64,000 bases of DNA from Mesaphorura yosii (Eukaryota > Arthropoda > Collembola > Poduromorpha > Tullbergiidae): NCBI GenBank assembly GCA_009869945.1, contig WIXG01000035.1, positions 62,001 to 126,000 on the forward strand, in the 5' to 3' direction. A program made the translations under genes and the position numbers. Below are positions 1 to 12,429 of the stretch, in pieces (position 1 is the stretch's first letter; each line of letters begins with the position of its first letter). The notes below the pieces were generated by a model. It did not search any database. It saw only the letters and a program-made list of their open reading frames with translations, and had not been told where the DNA came from.

Positions 1-34
1 TCAGGTAATGATGGTATTGTTCTCACAGAGTGTG

Positions 35-1101
35 TCATTGACTGCAGAAAACAAAAGTTACCTTTGCAATTGCGAACCAAACTCTTGCCCAAAAGTGCTG
101 GATGTCATTACATCTTCTCGTAGCACATCCGGTGGACACTTATAGTGGTTGAACTTCCACACACGGACTAAGCACAACAAAAGTAGGCAATGCTGAATTT
201 CTATCTTATTGTGATTTTAAAGTGTGATAGTACTTACGTAAGTAGGGAATGAGAACTGCAAGCATCAAGACAAACTCAATGCCAATGCATATCGTTACGT
301 ATTCACTCTTCTTCAGCTTAATCGTTTCTCCACAATCAGTTTCATTATGGCAATGGTCATGGAGAATCGTTGTGATTGTCAAGAGTAAAGTGCTCCCTTC
401 AATAAATTCAGAAGCATATTAATTCCCATCTTAATGACAAGGTAACTTCTAACAAGAAACACCACGACTGACTTACATGTTGACACGATCCAAAATGGTA
501 AATAACTTAACGTTCTTGTTTCGCTGTAGAACTCCAAATATCCCCGTCTCCTCAGTTTAATGTGCTGGTATTGAATGCACTGATCGCAGATCTAGTCATA
601 ACAGAATTATGCTGTTATTGTTTCTCTATGGTCTTTAGTTTAGTGCTTACCAATGCAAATCCCCAAAACAAGCAATGAATATACAACAGTAGAGACAACG
701 GCCGGATTCCAATGTAGCAATCATTATTTAAAGAGTTACACTCAAGTGGAATAATAATTGAAACTATGAAAATGGCCGTCTGTAAATAAACCAAATAATC
801 CGGCCTTTAAATATTAAGATTATGACAAGTACAAGTACTTGCTGCTTACAGTGGTAAATAAAAGGGCTAATCCTGGTGTCATCGTGTTTAACGGTCGAAA
901 TGTAACTCCTGAGGAATGTTGGTTCTGCGACGGAGGTGTTGGCTGAATAATGTTGACGTTGGGGTTGCTTGTCGAAATCAGTTGATTATTATCGCTGAAA
1001 TCTTCGTCTTCTGTCGTAGTTTGGCGAATACCGTCATCATCTTGCTCGTCTCCAGTTCCAAGCGTTGGCGAGAACGATCTCATCACGGGGGAGAATGACA
1101 T
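35..1101 (-). CDS. TMEM192: Transmembrane protein 192 (lysosomal membrane protein)
   Basis: TMEM192 is a multi-pass membrane protein of late endosomes and lysosomes. Exons on the minus strand are 1101-850, 779-651, 591-477, 396-238 and 167-62, all GT-AG, and the frame stays open through every junction. The acidic N-terminal tail ends in an FRPL motif as in the vertebrate protein. Hydrophobic segments follow, then the family signature around CIQYQHIKLRRRGYLEFY and a last membrane segment (YVTICIGIEFVLMLAVLIPY) before a PPDVLRED tail. The methionine at 1101 is the first of the acidic tail. The 3' end is uncertain: an acceptor after position 42 gives a stop at 35-37, but a different acceptor nearer the edge would keep the frame open with a TIPSLP-like continuation resembling the vertebrate C-terminus, in which case the gene continues beyond the window. 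Identity is fairly sure, the exact 3' end is not. Confidence 0.82.
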
Positions 1102-2210
1102 TTTGTTCTATGCCAGAGAAGGACCCGTCTTATACCTTGACTTAATAGTCGGAAATCTAGGAAGTACTAGAGTGAAATCTCGGAAGAATCTTACCATTTT
1201 GCCGTCCACGCCACCAAGGCTTACCATCGCATCAATTTTCTCTAGATGTTAGTAATTCTCAAAGTTCAGGTGCGGAGTATGCGACTATTTACATAATGAC
1301 GGTTTGAAGATGACCTTTTCTTCCTCTTTTAGCTCCTGCAGAAACAGTGGCCCTACGCTCTGTGAATGTACGTTATTTAAATCTAAACTTTAACTGTGAA
1401 AAATCTCCAGCTCTGCCCGTTTTGATGTTACGAAATGATTCATGTTTTTGCCTGTTTTGCATTTGATTGCGCGCAACTCGATTTGTACGGCGATTCGCGT
1501 TTTATCCGGTCTGTCGTGAGACAAAGGAACCAGTTCAATGTCAAATTATGGCTGGTAACATGGGACAATAAAATTGAGCATTATGAAACTTTCTACTGCA
1601 GATTTCCTTAAACATGGGACTTTCACTTGTCCTTTTAGCTTGGGCATCTACCACCAGTACCTCGATAAGGTATTTAACAATTAAAATTGGAAGCGGCGAC
1701 GACGACGAAGCGAGTCAACTCAATCCACCAGGCAAATGAAACGCGTAAGTACATCTCAAAACATGAGCCAGGCTCCACTTCTAGAGATGTGTTGTAGTAG
1801 TACTCTGACCATCATGTCTTCCAATGTCTTCGGGTTTTCCCGAAGTTTGGTGCACGTTGAATCCGCGCAGAATTTCCCGAACGTCGGCTCTCTGTCGCTC
1901 ACGAGCCAGAACCATGTAGTCGGTTTCAATTCCAAATCTCTTGATCTCAGGATTTTCTAAAAATAGCTGTCTTGTAGAAAGTATGGACAATTTAAGGTTA
2001 TCATCGGTGTTACCAGCCTGAATGCAGTTCAGACATTTTAACAAGTCTGCTTTATACAGGAGCACGCGAGAAACGTGACACACATACACATCCACAATCT
2101 ACGGACAAACGCCTCAGAAAGGTATCTGCGAAGGGAATATTCAGAGTATCTTAATTTGCGGCGTTTTCTTAAGTTCAATTTGTTAGAACTTATTGTGCCA
2201 CTCACTCACC
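1102..2210. other. Intergenic region with unresolved exon-like pieces
   Basis: This is the shared upstream region of TMEM192 (-) and taxilin (+). Two pieces look coding but cannot be joined into a gene. On the minus strand, an open stretch ends at a TAG at 1781-1783, follows a fair acceptor near 2028, and encodes charged sequence around RFGIETDYMVLARERQRADV. On the plus strand, short pieces at about 1534-1554 and 1600-1683 join to give a peptide containing SLGIYHQYLDKV and then a stop. I recognise neither. The longer open frames here begin at non-ATG codons. Confidence 0.3.
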
Positions 2211-3722
2211 ATGAGTGGACAGCAGAAATCAGGGACAAATGGGCAGTCTACCCCCACTGCTCCTAACAAGAAAAGCGGAAAATGTCGGGGTGGCTGCGCA
2301 CATCCGTCAACTGCCAGCAAGTCCACAGCACAGCAGTCGCATACTGCAGTTGCAACGATTATTGAGCCTGAGCCTGATGACAGGGACGAATCTCTACGAA
2401 AAGAAAACTTAGATCTTAAGGTTAGAATCATATCTTCTTGCTTCAAAAGTATGAAAGGGTGGCCACAACAGGTTTTTATTTAATGTATTAGACTCAGCAA
2501 AAGGAGCTTGAAGCAAAATTGAACGAAATGCAAGTGCAGCTTGACAAGACCAATCTCATGAATACTCGGCTGGAGGGTTTGTGCTCTGAGCTGAAAAATC
2601 GGACGAAAGCACTCACGGTGAGGAAGCACACATGATTATGCCCATAAGCGCAGAAATACTTACGATGCAATCCATGATTTTGATGCAGACCGAGAGCGGC
2701 ACTAAAATTCTCGATGCGGAACAGCGTGGCAAGACGCTGACGGATGAAGTGTCACAGAATTTAGGACTTATGAACAATATCAATGACAGCATACAGCAGA
2801 TAACGAAGGACAACTTAGAGTCGCGTAAATTCAACGAAAGTTTATCTTATCAAATCGCGAATATGAAGTCTGAGCACGAAAAGAAAGAAGCGCTCATCCA
2901 AGAGCAGATTCAAGAGACTCACGATAAAATTATTAAGGCTCACATGGAACTCGCTCAGACAAAACTGGACAATTCACAGGACAAGGAGAAAACATTCGTG
3001 GAGCTGAAGAAATTGGCCACATCAATAGTGGAGAGCCGTGAGCAAATGCAGACTATCAAACAGACAGAGCTCACTTTAAGACAGCACATACAAAACTATG
3101 ATGAGAAGTTCGTAGGGCTTCAGACTGCCCTGAAAGAAACAAATGCTGCCTACGACGGCTTCAAGGGAGACATGGAAAAGGTGAGAGCGCGGTGAGGTTA
3201 AAGCGAAAAGGACCATTCTCAATAACGACTTTTGCTTCGAAGCTTGCAGAGACAGCGAAAAACTTGGAGGGCGACGCAACGAAATGGCAAAATAGATGGG
3301 AAGAAAGCAACTGCGCTCTTGTCCTGGTCGAACAAACGCATGCGAGACTTCAAGCGGAAATAGAGAGGACGACTGTCAGCCTCCAGAAAATGACAAGCTT
3401 GTACAAAGCTCTTCAAAAGCAACAGAATCAAATTGGGGAAACAGCATCTTCGAGCCCAAAGCCGAGCGTCGAAGTCGCAGGTGAAGCACTTTCGACACTG
3501 GCGAACGATGTAAAAGCCGCCGCTGCTCCGTCTACTCAAACTCTTGTGCCATTATCGGGTCAGAAGACTGAAACTGGCACTGTCAGTCTACCCAATAAAT
3601 CGGAACCCTCGCCGGTGCCAGCAAATCAGAAACCAGAATCGGGAGCAAGCCAGGCTTCGCAAGAACAACAGCAAAGTAATACAAAAAGTAATAAGAAAAA
3701 ACGCAAGGGCAAAAACAAGTGA
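2211..3722 (+). CDS. TXLN: Taxilin family coiled-coil protein
   Basis: Taxilins bind syntaxins and, in some members, nascent polypeptide-associated complex, and act in vesicle traffic and centrosome function. Exons 2211-2420, 2492-2617, 2689-3180 and 3243-3722 join in frame to about 435 residues. The chosen ATG begins MSGQQKSG; a longer frame upstream starts only at a TTG. A low-complexity Ser/Thr/Lys head is followed by a long heptad-rich coiled coil. It carries taxilin landmarks: an LEGLCSEL block in exon 2, the TLRQHIQNYDEKFVGLQ segment, and the WQNRWEESNCAL block near the end of the coil. The C-terminal tail is Gln/Ser/Pro-rich and ends in a basic KKKRKGKNK. Vertebrates have alpha, beta and gamma forms; which one this matches cannot be told by eye. 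It converges on VARS2. Confidence 0.88.
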
Positions 3723-3871
3723 AACGTCTGAAAGTCAGGCCAGATGACTTTCTGACAAGCGAGGTCCAACTCCCTTAACCAAATCAATCAGACTACGACA
3801 ATAATATTCGATTAAGCTACACTAATGGTTTCATTCTAAAATTGACATTGCTGATTGCTATTATGAAGTTC

Positions 3872-3894
3872 AATAAAAGTGTTGAAATTTTATT
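3872..3894. terminator. Facing poly(A) signals of taxilin (+) and VARS2 (-)
   Basis: AATAAA at 3872-3877 lies 150 bp past the taxilin stop. TTTATT at 3889-3894 is the reverse-strand AATAAA, about 120 bp past the VARS2 stop. Eleven bases separate the two hexamers, so the two 3' UTRs should overlap in antisense. Confidence 0.6.
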
Positions 3895-4012
3895 GAAATG
3901 TTTGAAACTAGATGACTGGAAGACTAGATCGAGGATTGGATATTATGGCAGTTCCTCTGTTTGCCTTGACTTTTTGTGTAATTATGATTGACATATCAGG
4001 TTTTATGTCGTG

Positions 4013-7000
4013 TCACCTATCGCCGCCCATGGAATTATCAATGCCGGTCCCTCGTGTGCGTTTTATCTTCTCTTGCAATATTTCCATCTTACGCTTCAAT
4101 TTGGCCTTATTCTCGGGAGAATCAAGTGGATTTGCCATTTGCTTTTTCAGCTTATCCATTTGAGACAGAAGTTTGACAAATTTTCCTGCCATCTGTTCCT
4201 GTACTTCTTTGGTTGGACCCGTTGTTCCAGCTCCGCCAGGGAGTTTCACGATATCTACCTTTAAAAAACAAGAACAAAAATGGGAACATTCCTATTATAG
4301 CGACACGTAACCGAATTTCACCTTTTCTGAACTCAGCATAGTCAAATTAGTCTATACTATCAGTTCCAGGAAATTCGGTTACGTGTCGCTATAATAGGAA
4401 TATTCGAGTATACCGAAAGGAGTGATTAATTTGACTAACAGATAAGTTAATTGACTTAAAGTCGAGAACAGAATTGTGTTTCTTTTCTCTACAGAGTAAA
4501 CTTATACACAACTAAATATTTTACAAAAACGAAGCGAGAGGCAGAAACACACTTCACTGCCTGCTGCACAGAAACAGAAATGGCAAAAGTTTATTACTTT
4601 TGCCAGACTTCACGCTGAGTCCCACGGCGACAGATAGATTAATGGACTCTTAATAGAAGTGAGTTACCCTCGGAAATGCAATTCGACAATTCCCTCCTCC
4701 ATCTAGGTCGAAGACTGAGGTCATCATATCAGGGCTGTGCGTCTGGCCGAATTTTTTGACTTCCACCTTCGCTCTCGAAAGCGCTTCAACTTCTTCCACT
4801 AACACACTTAGATCAATGTCCTCTCTGTCAGTTTCAATATAAAACGGGGGACTCTTTACACCTTGAAGAAACTTTATCCTGTAGTGTCGAATTTCTTTAG
4901 TGATTCGTAATATAACTTTCATTAATGCAAGAATTTTCTCATCTTGGAACTCAGCTACTTCCTTTAGTGTTGGCAAAGACTGGTCTAAAAGTAGACCCGC
5001 TTTGCCTTCTTGAGTCATTCGATGCCAAATTTCTTCGGTCACAAATGGTAAGAAAGGATGAGCCAACTTGAGTCCAGTGCAGAAGACGTATCTCATAACC
5101 ATCATGTGCAGCTCTATGGCTCGGCTTTCATGCATATCTCGTTTGATTAGTTCCTGAAATATAAAACATCATCACTTGGGATCATGTGTTTAAGTAGGGT
5201 CAGGACTTGTTGACTGATTTTTTTTACCAAGTACACATCACAAAAGTTCAACAGGAAGAATTTTCGAATAGCTTCAGTTGCCACATGGAACTGGCATTTC
5301 ACCACAGCCTCCTCATACTCTTGGACAAAACTGCTCAGGCATGAGAGAATCCATCGATCACTAAGAGCAAGGTTCTCGAGACAGGAAATCGGATTGGCAA
5401 TTTCGACTGGGTGATTGATTCCCTCGTCCTCGTGAAGGAAATAAAATCTCATAGCTTGCCACAGTTTGTTGCAAAAATGTTTACAGTTTTCTAAGTACGC
5501 TGTGTCGAGTTTCACATCCACATCTGTGAAAGTACACGATTAAAATTATCCAATGACGAATTTATCACGGCAAAGTTTCTAACCGCTTATATCCTGAGAC
5601 ATCAAAGCAAATCTCAAGCCATCCGCTCCACAAGAAGCGAATCCATTTGAATAATATTTCTTAATTCCAGAGATCTTTAGTTTATACTCCTCGGGCGTCA
5701 AATCCCCAGCTTCAAGCAAGTCCTTAGACTCCGCAAGCATGTCCTGGATTTAACAGACGCGAAGTAAAGGAAAAATTAATATTAAATAAGTGAGTGAAAC
5801 TAGTTGCAGTGTGTGGCAAACCTTGTATCCACATCCTTGAATTATGTGGTTAGGGTCAACAACATTGCCCAGCGATTTCGACATTTTCCGACCACAATGA
5901 TCACGAACAATTCCGTGAAGAAGAACATTCTTGAAGGGAAGTTGTTCAGTTAAAGCTAAACCCATCAGTAGCATACGCCAAACCCAAAATATTAAAATGT
6001 CTTGGCCTGTTTCCATAAGGGAAAGAGATTTGAGTTCCTGTTAATTTTAAGATTTTGCTATGAAACACCAGAAAGATAGACACATTCTAGCTGGAACCCG
6101 GTGACGATACAGGTTACAGGTAGCAGTTGGTGAATACGGTAAATAATGATTTACTCACCAAGTAATTCGGCCATTCAGTAATTACTAAAGGCACTAAAGC
6201 TGAACTGAACCAAGTATCTAAGACATCATTGTCTTGTCGCACGTCGGCCGGACTGACAAGGTTTAATCCCAATTTCTCCTTTAACTTAGAAATGGCACCC
6301 TGCAAATTTAGAATAAAATCAAATCTGACGAACACTCCAAATGCGGACAGGTTTTTGAATGTATTCAACGTATGCCGTAGGCACTAACTTCCAAGTTCTG
6401 AGCCGCTACCCACTTATCTGGGTAGTCCGTGTGAAAATAAGCAGGAACTTGATGACCCCACTGAATTTGTCTTGACAGGCACCAGTCACTGTAAAAAAAG
6501 AAATCAGGCGTGATTCATCAAGAAACAAGTCGGTGTAAGTAGAGTGATTAATGATTACTGTGCTTGGGCCAACGTGTGCAGGAAAATTTGAGTTTGATTC
6601 TCTGGTTTGATCACAATCTCTCCTTTTTCAATTGCAGTCATAATACTATTGGAGAGCGATTCAGTCTTGAAGAACCAATGGGGCAACAACATCGGCTCGA
6701 CGACATCCTTTGACCGGCTGCATAGCCCGACGCTTCCATCATACTCGTGAATAACTTTTAGAGCACCCTTTTTCGTTAAAAAGTTTACCACTTCGAATCG
6801 TGCAGTAAACCTTTTCAACCCCTGCACAAACAGAAGCATATAAGCAAAAATTACAAATTGCGTTTAATCCATCGAACTTACTTGAAAATCACCACATTTT
6901 TCGTTCAGTTTTCCATCAGGAGTCATTACTTTAACTGAGGGGAGATTGTGTGAGCGACCAATCGCAAAATCTACTCTGTCGTGAGCAGGTGTGATCTTTA

Positions 7001-8391
7001 GCGCTCCTGAAATGGAAGTACAGATGATTCAAATCAAACTCAGGAATAACACACTCGTGGAGTAAAGTGTGCAATTGTATTCTGGATTCGGTGATTGCTG
7101 AAAACTATGGATGCATGCGACGAACCGTTGACATACCTGTTCCAAAGTCTAGCTTAACTCTCGTGTCATAAATCACGGGTAAAACATGACCATTGACTGG
7201 ACTGATGACATTTTTGCCAATGTACTTGCTGTAAAGAGGATGGTCCGGGTGAACTGCAATCGCCACGTCCCCAAACATTGTTTCAGGTCGTGACGTTGCA
7301 ATGATTATTACTTCGTCTGCGGTATGAATATATTTATGTTATGTTGTAACTAGCTTTGCTAATTGAAGCAGAAGAATATTAATTATTCTATTGAGATTCT
7401 ACCTGAATTTTCAATTTGATAGGAGCATAGATAAAGCAGTCCGAAATCGATAGGATGGTCATAACCGGGTACTTGAACTCCAGTTTTGCCAGTAAAATGT
7501 ACTTTATCCACTTCGACATCCGACAAAGTAGATCCAAGTTCACAGGACCAGTTAACAATTTCGTCTCCCCGACATATAATACCAATCTCAAACAAATGAA
7601 TAAAGGCCTCTCGAACAGCTTCCGAGTATTTCTAGAGGAAATTAGATTTGTCTAGAAATATTAGTCCGACTCTACAAAGTACAAACACATTCAATTGGTC
7701 TTACCTCGTCCATGGTATAGTAAGCCTTCTCCCAGTTTAGAAGCGCGCCGAGCATCTTTAACTGCTTTGTTATGGTTTCTTGATTCAGTTTTGCAAAATA
7801 CTTGATTTCTGCTGACAAAGCTCTAGCATCCGCCGTTGGCTTTGAGGACAATGCCAACTTCCGCTGGACAACGGAGTGTGTAGCGATCCCTGCGTGGTCA
7901 AATCCAGGAATCCATTCGACATTGGACCCGGTCATCAACTTCCTGCCAATTAAAAACCTAAGCACTCAAATGGATCTGATATACGGTTACATTTACAACT
8001 AGAGTATAGAATTCTACACGAACAAATTAAAATTATGTATCCTACAGGGACAAAGTTCCACTTACAGCCTGGCAATGCTGTCCTGAATGGCCACTGTTAA
8101 GGCATGACCCAAGTGAAGTTTGCCGGTGATGTTGGGAGGAGGTAGAGCCATACGAAACAAGGGATACTCAAGCCCACTTCTCTCTTTACGCTTGTTCCAA
8201 CGTTCGGCGATTTTCTCTTCGAAATGAATGGCATTGTACGCGTTTGGAATTCCTCGTAGAGTCGGCTTATCTGGAGTCCGAGTAGATGTGCACAGAGAGA
8301 CTGTAGAATTGTTCAGTAGATAATTGAAATTAAGCCGGCGAACAGTGCGCGCACATAGCAAATGGCTGAATTTCTGCTTGCAAATCTTCAT
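4013..8391 (-). CDS. VARS2: Valyl-tRNA synthetase, mitochondrial type
   Basis: The enzyme charges tRNA-Val with valine. About a dozen exons run from ATG at 8391 to TGA at 4013-4015. The N-terminus is basic and free of acidic residues ([20 protein letters not shown]), like a mitochondrial targeting sequence. The class I HIGH motif appears as [15 protein letters not shown]. Next come a GFDHAGIAT block, the editing (CP1) domain with [11 protein letters not shown] and [14 protein letters not shown], a DTWFSSAL stretch, the KMSKS motif as [14 protein letters not shown], and an anticodon-binding helical domain with [15 protein letters not shown]. The last exon, 4249 region to 4013, is separated by an intron of about 400 bp and encodes a short C-terminal coiled coil as in other ValRS proteins. 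The frame is intact throughout, so it should be functional. Only one ValRS is in the window; a cytosolic enzyme would be elsewhere. Confidence 0.93.
4288..4401. repeat. Perfect 32-bp inverted repeat (MITE-like) in the last VARS2 intron
   Basis: The left arm 4288-4319 is the exact reverse complement of the right arm 4370-4401, with a 50-bp AT-rich centre. The arms contain the word ATAGCGACACGTAACCGAAT. No ORF lies inside. This is the form of a miniature inverted-repeat transposable element. I do not see a convincing target-site duplication at the outermost ends; a TA within the arm could be the true edge. As RNA it would fold into a long hairpin. Confidence 0.75.
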
Positions 8392-9177
8392 TCCGAAGCT
8401 TATCGAAGTAAGAGCGGAGATATGAAAAGTCCTAACTGATATTAACTGTCCATTATTATTAGGAACAGGAAAAAGAAGGACCTTTACCTAAATAGAATCG
8501 TTATAAAATTTTCTTTCTAGTTGGTATCTCGCGACATTCGCGAGTCGACTTCCCACAATTCGATTTGAATAGAAAGCTAAAAGCTTTGTCTTCGTGTGTC
8601 ACGATCCGTTCATTATAAGAATTGCAGTATCTCAAAGAAATCAGAAATCCAAGCCGCATTCGAGACGATAACCTACAATATAATCAATTAAAGACTTTCA
8701 ATTCAATTTGTGACATTACGGACCATCAAGCATCAAAGCAATAACGATCGGAATGACTTTCGGTTTCAGATCAGACGCCGTCGCCGGTCGGAGATTAGCT
8801 CAGGAGAGAACCTCCATGACGATACTCAAAAGCCACTACTGGGAAGTCCAAACTAACTAATCGAATTTGGATCAAAAACGTATTCACAAGAGAAGGCTAG
8901 AGTTGTTCAGTAAATGTTTCCAATTTTTCGAACCTGGTGAGGAGTCACGCCTGAGACAGTTGAGCTACCTCTCCCTCCTTCTTACACTCAAAATTGAGGC
9001 AGATTTGAAGTCCCTCACGTTACTCTTTGGACTCCACCCTGCTGTAACAGGTACTCGAACAAATTCCGTATTCCAAAGAAAGTGCTTCTAATCTTAAGCT
9101 CCTGATTTTTGATCCGAATTATCGTCTGCTGAACTAATCGTGTTCACGATACCCCTTAGATTTCTCCCAGACGCAAT
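8392..9177. other. Divergent promoter region between VARS2 and the 9178 gene
   Basis: No ATG-initiated ORF is convincing here. A CCCCTTAG acceptor just before 9160 suggests that the 9178 gene has a 5' UTR intron; the untranslated first exon would lie around 8860-9050, ending at a possible donor near 9048. No clear TATA box was seen. Confidence 0.4.
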
Positions 9178-9964
9178 ATGACAGCGCAGGCTAATGAAGA
9201 CTATGCCCATTTCACTGAAGCATCGGCTCAGTTCGCGAAAGCTCAGGAACATTTTAATAGAGCCAAGCAACTGTTTCTCGATTTCAAGAGCAAGTATCCG
9301 ACCTTGGCACAATTACACCTTCCGGCTGACCAAATTTTCAACCTGCAGCCATTGATGCAAGCGTACAGTGCACCAGGTGCTCGAAGTTTGTACCAGCGAC
9401 GCATGATGGCTAGACAATTACCACGTACCCCCAGTCCTGGCGGACCACCATCACCTTTCAGCCCAGGTGGAGCTGCAGGTTAGAATATGGGCTTTTGCTG
9501 TCACTGCTCCGGCGGGCACGATGAAATATGCAGGTGGCATTTCCTTGCCGAAAGCATATTTATTTTAGCCACCTGTGCTGCGCTAGAATTAAACAACAAT
9601 ACTACAAGCCTCCTATACGTACTGTTTTTATTTACACTTTCGATCTTTTCATGAAACAGGTTACCAGTCGCCCCAAACTCCTGTAAATGCAGGCATTCCA
9701 AGTGCTAACTACCCGTCGTTTGACGAAAGACTAGTTTACAGCGGTGGTGGTCCACCAAGCGCATATCAAAGTAGGCTTGAAAGTCACAGGGCAACGACAG
9801 GATGCAGTGGATCAAGACCAGGACCTGGCTCTCGATTTCAGCGAGTTCAGCCCGGTGCACCTACGCCACCATTAAACCGAAGACTCAATTTTGATAGCCC
9901 TGATGCTAATCCTGATCCGTGTGCTGGGCAAAGTGGCGTTTTGGACTTTGGCGAAGAATCGTAG
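9178..9964 (+). CDS. Unrecognised 201-aa protein, helical head and Pro/Gly-rich tail
   Basis: Two exons, 9178-9478 and 9660-9964, join in frame to 201 residues. The first 60 residues look like an amphipathic helical region (FTEASAQFAKAQEHFNRAKQ) followed by FLDFKSKYPTLAQLHLPADQ. The rest is disordered, with SPGGPPSPFSPGG-type and SGSRPGPGSRF stretches, and ends in an acidic LDFGEES. There is no signal peptide, membrane segment or catalytic motif. AATAAA lies at 10151-10156. I do not recognise the family. The high Pro/Ser/Gly content would suit a scaffold or nuclear regulator, but that is a guess. The coding call rests on the clean splice, the frame and the poly(A) signal. Confidence 0.72.
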
Positions 9965-10701
9965 AATCCATGCCAGAATTTTACGATTCTTCCCAATCAG
10001 ATTGATTACTCGACTTAAAACTATGTTATAACCAAATTGATATACTCTTGACCTTATCGGAGACAAAACTAAAGCGAGACTGACCAAAATTTCAAATTGT
10101 TAGACATGACCATTGACCATAAACTATTTCATGCAATTATAAAATATACAAATAAACCAATGCGCAATGTTTGAATTGACTAGCTTCTAAAAAGCTAACC
10201 AAAAAATTTCTTTGTCCTCAGCATACTGTATTGAGACAAGTCCACAGCAAGCAAGAAATGCACGAAAAAAGATTCAACTTGTATTCCAGATGTATTTCAG
10301 CTTCTCACTTGCACATTGGAAAATTGGCTTTGAAAATTTTGGGGTTGTGGTCCATCAGATCAGAGATTGATCAGATACGTGAAATTGGGAGATCACGGAT
10401 AGCTGGTTAATCCATGCCGGAAACGAAACATTTATTATTTTTATTAAAACCGCAATAAGTATTAAGTACAGTGACAGTGCTTAATTTGGCCGGAGCACGC
10501 ATTTGGTAGCCCACAGTGCGCCGCATTGCACAATGTTGGTTACGAACGCAATCTAACCTCCTAACTTAACCCATGCAGTCTCATGTGTTCTGAGACTAAG
10601 AATTTCTACCCTTAATTCTAATCCAACCGAACATTCACATCTTTCCCTCAACAATTACTAATAAATTGTAGACTGCGTATTGGAATTTATTAACTGCAAG
10701 A
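9965..10701 (+). other. 3' UTR of the 9178 gene and upstream region of AAGAB
   Basis: The stretch holds the AATAAA at 10151-10156 that ends the previous transcript, then AT-rich sequence with no ORF, repeat or RNA gene that I can support. Confidence 0.5.
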
Positions 10702-12025
10702 ATGAAGCCGTGTGTTCTTATTGGAAGCTGTCACAATGAAGTAATTCCGCCTCTGAGGGTTGTGAGAGGTAAGCAACATGTGCCCGCTTAAGCTCGCGTA
10801 TGTTAAATCAATTTATGTTATGTAATGGTTAATATTCTGGTTCTTCTACAGGAATCTTGGAATTGGGGCCTGACGATGAACTCTGTCCATCAGTATCGCC
10901 CATTGAAAATGTTACCGCGTATCCTTGGTCTATCAGAACAAAATACTACGAAGCAAGTATCGACATATGCACAATGAATTCACGAAGTCTTGTGAGTAAG
11001 GAATTTGCCGAATCCGTGAATGCGATCATCATATGTTTTGATGCGGACACGGTATGTTCAGTCCAGATTCTTCATTCTCTTGATCTGATACACGGTGACA
11101 ATGAAAGTCTCCATTTTATAGTCAAGCGACCTTAGCCTCGTCGAGCAATGGCTACCATTTGTCAAAGAGTTTGAGCCGGAAGTTAAGATCCTAGTCTGTG
11201 AATGTTGTTCAAAAGCGCAAGCAAGTAGTATTACTAACGGAATTTGCATCAATAAGGTTTCAGGTAAGTGATTCGATTCCTATTTGCCGAAGGTAGTTTT
11301 CGAAATATTGTTGCTCAATATTGTTCGTTCGTTCTTCGTTGGTAGTTCAAAAATGGTGCGTGGATCACGGGTTTGAATTGGTAGAATTAAACCCTGTGAT
11401 GGAGGAAGAAGATGAAGATATTGAAGATGACTTTCCCGAGTGCTTAGGCATGAAAAGGATTATTCAAGCACTTCATGCGCATCTCTGGCCAAATCTGACC
11501 CTCCTTGAAAAAAGTAAACCAACTGAAGTGTCTGAAAGTGTAAATCATGCTTGTGAATAAATTTAATTTTTCAATTCTGTCGATGTAGAGAAGCCTCAGC
11601 GGGAAGTGCCGGACTCAGCAGTAGACGTTGAACCCTCTGCACCAGCGGCGTCAACCGACAATTCTGTCGACCAGCAGGCATCATCCATGCCCACGGCCCC
11701 CACTAGTAATACTCATCTAGCAAACAAAATAGGTGCGTGGAATAAAGTTTGAGATAAGAGCACTCCTCCAAAGCCCCTGAGAGCTTATAGAATCATTTAT
11801 TTATACATTGAAATTATATATTCAGAGTCCCTGTTAGAAGAAACACTCGGAGGATCAGAGGAAACTTTTGAAGAACTGTTTGGGAAGCTGAGTGAAATGA
11901 AACTCAAAACTGCAGCAATGAGCTCTGAGGAGAGACGAGCATACGCAGAGAAGATGGCGATTTCATTTTGGAAATCGATGGGTGGGAACGACTCCGAAGT
12001 CGAGGGACTGTCTGATGAGGATTAA
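10702..12025 (+). CDS. AAGAB: Alpha- and gamma-adaptin-binding protein p34
   Basis: AAGAB is a cytosolic chaperone that binds clathrin adaptor subunits and guides AP-1 and AP-2 assembly. Six exons (10702-10768, 10852-11051, 11122-11263, 11346-11513, 11589-11732, 11826-12025) total 921 nt, giving 306 residues, close to the human protein of about 315. The N-terminal half is the Rab-like pseudo-GTPase fold. The block WCVDHGFELVELNP, followed by an acidic stretch, DDFPE and GMKRIIQALHAHLWPN, is diagnostic. The C-terminal helix with FEELFGKLSEMK and EKMAISFWKSMGGNDSEVEG matches the conserved end of the family. AATAAA lies at 12120-12125. Confidence 0.92.
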
Positions 12026-12429
12026 AACCATTCCAATTTAATTTTTGTATATACTTTACATTTATTAGAATACAAAAATAAGTACATTTCATGTCGAAGC
12101 TTACCGCAGTTTGGATATGAATAAAGTGCAGATTGCAGAAGTCACTTCCTGGGAGAGTCTGATAAGTTTGTTGTTGGTCAACGCATACGAAGAACTAAGC
12201 TAAAACGATTTCCGCTAACTCAAAGAGCAGAAGACTAAGCGATGACTCATTCATATTGCGAAACCACATTTCTTGTAAGTTTTTGACGTACTACCTCAAA
12301 TGAGGAAACCAAGTTGGTCAGGTCAAAATTCATCCGAATTTTGGAATTCAATTAATAGCGGCCACAATTATTATCGAGCACAAGCACGAGTTGAATACAA
12401 CTGAACAGAAGATTACAAAGATCTCAACA

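Noticed and set aside
1614-1739. 41-codon plus-strand frame with a signal-like start
   Set aside because: It overlaps other open frames in both strands, has no promoter and its tail is a GAC/GAA repeat; chance is more likely.
8867-9091. 74-codon frame before the 9178 gene
   Set aside because: It begins at TTG, not ATG, and lies where a 5' UTR exon is expected.
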